From NCBI GenBank assembly GCA_964640305.1, contig CAZXFF010000029.1, positions 1 through 24,503 of the forward strand: a DNA stretch of 24,503 nucleotides. Direction: 5' to 3'. The stretch comes from Coprenecus sp964640305. GTDB taxonomy: Bacteria > Bacteroidota > Bacteroidia > Bacteroidales > UBA932. The notes under the pieces are model-generated. The model did not search any database. It was not told the DNA's origin and saw only the letters and a list, made by a program, of their open reading frames with translations. This document shows, piece by piece, positions 22,166 to 24,503 of the stretch (within the stretch, counting starts at the first letter, position 1; the number at the start of each line of letters is the position of its first letter). The position numbers were made by a program, and so were the translations under genes.

Positions 22166-23904
22166 CATATATCCTTTAAGGCCCGGTTTTCATATCCGGA
22201 GCCATAGCTGACAGGGAGGAAGAGGACATCCGATTGGAGGAGACTCTTCCTCTTGTTCATTATATGGGCGGGAAAGTCTTTTCCGTATTCATTCATGGCT
22301 CTGAGGAAGAAATCTACAATGTCATACCCCTGAAATGCAAAGGAAGACGGTACTGTATTGAAAGCCGCTTTGTAGCTTGCAATGAAATCTTTGGCTTCCT
22401 GGTTGTTGTAATCCGTGTGATAGGAGAGCGACAACCGGAGGTCGAGGGAATGGAGATATGCCGGTTCAAGGGTCTCATAACCTTTCCATTTACTCATACC
22501 GTATACGCAGATGCGGTGTCTGCCTTCGCTTTCTACAAGGTTGAGATTCCTAAGGGCATCTGAAACGAATGCCTCGTCCAGAGACGGGATTATCACCTTG
22601 TTAAGGTGGACAGGATCGAGCCTGCGGGCAATGATTGTGTCAATACCTCTGCCCTGCATGAATCCGTATTCGAACATCCTGTAATATGTATCTCTCTCCT
22701 TGAGACCTTTTTCAGTCTCTGCTACCAGAGGGGAATTCCTGTATCCTTTTTCATACAGGACCGTTACCGTTTCCACAGAATCAGGGTGTGTTCTGGCTGC
22801 GATTTTGTCCAGCTGCCTGTCTAGTGCGTTATCCGATTGAGGAGGGAAGAGGAACAGGTATGGATTGCCTTCAAGCAATGCGGATGTGGCCGGATCCAAG
22901 GGGGAAACGACAGGAATCCTTCTGTTCTTTGCATAACTGGCAATTGGCTGAAGGTCTCTTTCCGAAATGGGGCCAATAATAAGGCCGCTTCCGTCGAGGA
23001 CATTGTCGGAAATCAGTTCCCAAGCGCTGCCGTACTTGTCCAGATCGATAACATTCAGTTCAAAATTGTCAAACAGCCCTTCCTTCTTGAGACGGTTTGC
23101 TGCGAGAAGGGCTCCGGAATAGAAATCTGCAGTATATGAATTTGGATTCGTCGTACTGTCCGAAGCATTGAATGGCAGGATAATGGAAATCTTGTATATA
23201 CCGTCATCATATTTTTCTCCGCTTTGGGGAATCGATAGTACAGTTATGTTTTCCCCAAGTTCCCCGCCTGCATCTTGTCCGGAATTTTCATTCGTGTCAG
23301 CAATGTCGCTTTCATTACCGCTGGCGGCATATGCAGTTATGTATTCCTTGTCCGGAACCAGAATGGTGCGTATGCGTTTTGAGGAAGTTGTGTCTATTCC
23401 GTTCAGGGTAATAATCGCATCAACCGGAACATTCAGTTTGACCGCAGCATCCTGAATGGTTTCATACCATTTCAGACGGTATTTCCTGTAATTCTTCTTT
23501 TCAGGTCTGGTATCTGCCACGGATTTTGATGGCCCTTCCTGCTTTACGGCTATCGGGGGATTGTCATTTTTGACGGTCTTTGTACCGTTGGCGACAGGCC
23601 CGGACTGGTTGTCCCGACCTGTCGTTACCGGAATATAAATTATCATTCCTGCCTTAAGGCCTTCCTGGTCCAAGGCGGGATTGACTGTCTTGATTTCGTC
23701 AACCGCTATGCCATATGCTTTGGAAATGGAATAAAGCGTATGGCCTTTGAGAACTTTGTGCGCATAGAATATCTCCCCCTTAATGTTTACTTTATCCGAT
23801 GATATTTCTACAGGAGTGGCCACGAATGTCTGGGCAGTAAGTGCCGTAGTAGGGGAAATGATTGCAAATGTGCACAGCAGTATCGTCAGAAGCGGTCTTT
23901 TCAT
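22132..23904 (-). CDS. LysM domain plus periplasmic-binding-protein-like protein, exported
   Basis: The 590-residue protein has a Sec signal peptide (cut probably after TALTA, about residue 24). A LysM domain follows at about 47-92 (YAHKVLKGHTLYSISKAYGI, ending IIYIPV), then a weaker second LysM-like unit at about 139-188 (KWYETIQDAAVKLNVPVDAI, ILVPDKEY). A low-complexity Asn/Asp/Gly linker then leads to a type-1 periplasmic-binding-protein fold (about 225-590: YKISIILPFNA, FYSGALLAANRLK, LIIGPISERDLQPIASYAK, FAFQGYDIVDFFLRAM). LysM binds peptidoglycan; the second part resembles LivJ-type or LpoA-like sensors. A cell-wall sensing or synthase-activating role is an inference. Its ATG overlaps the purC stop (ATGA). 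Confidence 0.85.
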   Translation of the reverse strand: MKRPLLTILLCTFAIISPTTALTAQTFVATPVEISSDKVNIKGEIFYAHKVLKGHTLYSISKAYGIAVDEIKTVNPALDQEGLKAGMIIYIPVTTGRDNQSGPVANGTKTVKNDNPPIAVKQEGPSKSVADTRPEKKNYRKYRLKWYETIQDAAVKLNVPVDAIITLNGIDTTSSKRIRTILVPDKEYITAYAASGNESDIADTNENSGQDAGGELGENITVLSIPQSGEKYDDGIYKISIILPFNASDSTTNPNSYTADFYSGALLAANRLKKEGLFDNFELNVIDLDKYGSAWELISDNVLDGSGLIIGPISERDLQPIASYAKNRRIPVVSPLDPATSALLEGNPYLFLFPPQSDNALDRQLDKIAARTHPDSVETVTVLYEKGYRNSPLVAETEKGLKERDTYYRMFEYGFMQGRGIDTIIARRLDPVHLNKVIIPSLDEAFVSDALRNLNLVESEGRHRICVYGMSKWKGYETLEPAYLHSLDLRLSLSYHTDYNNQEAKDFIASYKAAFNTVPSSFAFQGYDIVDFFLRAMNEYGKDFPAHIMNKRKSLLQSDVLFLPVSYGSGYENRALKDICYTRDWVIRSE

Positions 23905-24503
23905 ACGAGTCTTTTTAGTACGTTTTCTATATTCTTTTCAATTCTGGCATAAGGGTCATCTCCGTAATCCGCAGGGTCGAAGCGATGTCCGGTAATATTC
24001 TCGAAGAGTTCCACATATCTGTCCGAGATAATGCGGATCCTTTCGTCATCCATTTCCGGGACCTGCTGGCCTGGCTGTCCGCTGAATCCGTTTTCCATCA
24101 GCCATTCCCTTACAAATTCTTTCGACAGCTGTTTCTGCGGCTCTCCTTTTGCAAACCTTTCTTCATACCCTTCAGCATAGAAATAGCGTGACGAGTCAGG
24201 GGTGTGTATTTCATCTATGAGGTATATTTCCCCGTCCCTTTTGCCGAATTCATATTTTGTATCTACAAGAATCAGGCCTCTTTCCGCAGCCATCCTTGTC
24301 CCTCTTTCGAACAGAGCCAGCGCATATTCTTCAAGCTTTGCGTAATCTTCAGCTGAAACGAGTCCCCTGCTGATGATTTCTTCCTTGGAGATATCTTCAT
24401 CATGCGTACCTATTTCGGCTGTTGTGGTAGGAGTTATGATGGGATGCTCGAATTTCTGGTGCTCTTTCATTCCGTCCGGAATCGGTACTCCGCATATTTC
24501 CCT
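23901..24503 (-). CDS. purC: Phosphoribosylaminoimidazole-succinocarboxamide synthase (PurC), 5' end outside window
   Basis: The reading frame runs off the right edge: codons 24503-24471 continue it with REICGVPIPDG just before Met at 24470. That Met is therefore internal, and the visible part is the C-terminal 200 or so residues of a protein normally near 310 in this phylum. Signatures are IITPTTTAEIGTHDEDIS (the ATP/substrate loop), LILVDTKYEFG and LIDEIHTPDSSRYF, which are the PurC SAICAR-synthetase motifs. It condenses CAIR with aspartate in purine synthesis. Its stop overlaps the start of the LysM gene by four bases (ATGA), so the two are probably translated together. Confidence 0.95.
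   Translation of the reverse strand, partial: REICGVPIPDGMKEHQKFEHPIITPTTTAEIGTHDEDISKEEIISRGLVSAEDYAKLEEYALALFERGTRMAAERGLILVDTKYEFGKRDGEIYLIDEIHTPDSSRYFYAEGYEERFAKGEPQKQLSKEFVREWLMENGFSGQPGQQVPEMDDERIRIISDRYVELFENITGHRFDPADYGDDPYARIEKNIENVLKRLV

Noticed and set aside
24470..24470. Met at 24470 as the purC start
   Set aside because: The frame stays open to the window edge and the upstream codons match PurC, so this Met is internal.

Overview
The window looks like chromosomal DNA from a Bacteroidota bacterium, most likely order Bacteroidales. The evidence is several TAnnTTTG-type -7 boxes, few Shine-Dalgarno sequences, the Bacteroidota form of the RNA polymerase omega subunit, an S46 dipeptidyl-peptidase, NfnAB, and lipoproteins with short Cys lipoboxes. 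A 10-base run of N at 11223-11232 shows that it is a scaffolded draft assembly. I cannot place the family from sequence alone.

Layout. (1) 80-2050: a lipoprotein and an outer-membrane beta-barrel protein form an unrecognised envelope pair, closed by a terminator. (2) 2188-4442: nfnA-nfnB, an electron-bifurcating NADH/ferredoxin:NADP+ oxidoreductase, also followed by a terminator. (3) 4747-10456: etfB-etfA-acyl-CoA dehydrogenase-dpp11, one apparent operon joining flavin-based acyl-CoA redox chemistry to a secreted acidic dipeptidyl-peptidase. (4) 10578-10807: two tRNA-Pro genes, each with its own terminator. The first has anticodon AGG, the second CGG. (5) 10808-11447: a gene-free, repeat-bearing stretch around the N gap. 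(6) 11506-13768, minus strand: an FHS/MFS sugar permease and a ROK sugar kinase. (7) 13911-14486, minus: rubrerythrin, divergent from (8) 14559-16340: a short-chain dehydrogenase and a duplicated Gate-domain membrane protein. (9) 16364-22165: bamD-rpoZ-coaBC-recN and an aminopeptidase P, a housekeeping run in which recN appears to carry a one-base frameshift near its 5' end. (10) 22132-24503, minus: partial purC overlapping a LysM plus periplasmic-binding-protein gene by ATGA.

How the genes fit together. The left half suggests peptide and amino-acid fermentation. DPP11 would release acidic dipeptides in the periplasm, an acyl-CoA dehydrogenase with its own EtfAB would handle acyl-CoA/enoyl-CoA redox steps, and NfnAB would balance NADH, NADPH and ferredoxin. 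The right half is mostly envelope biogenesis, cofactor synthesis, DNA repair and purine synthesis.

I see no CRISPR array, phage module, transposase or obvious defence island. The most interesting signals are small: the A34 tRNA-Pro, the 17-base inverted copy of a tRNA 3' end next to repeats and an assembly gap, the recN frameshift, an Arg-to-Phe change at a flavin-site position in EtfA, and the linkage of a peptidase to an Etf/acyl-CoA dehydrogenase operon.
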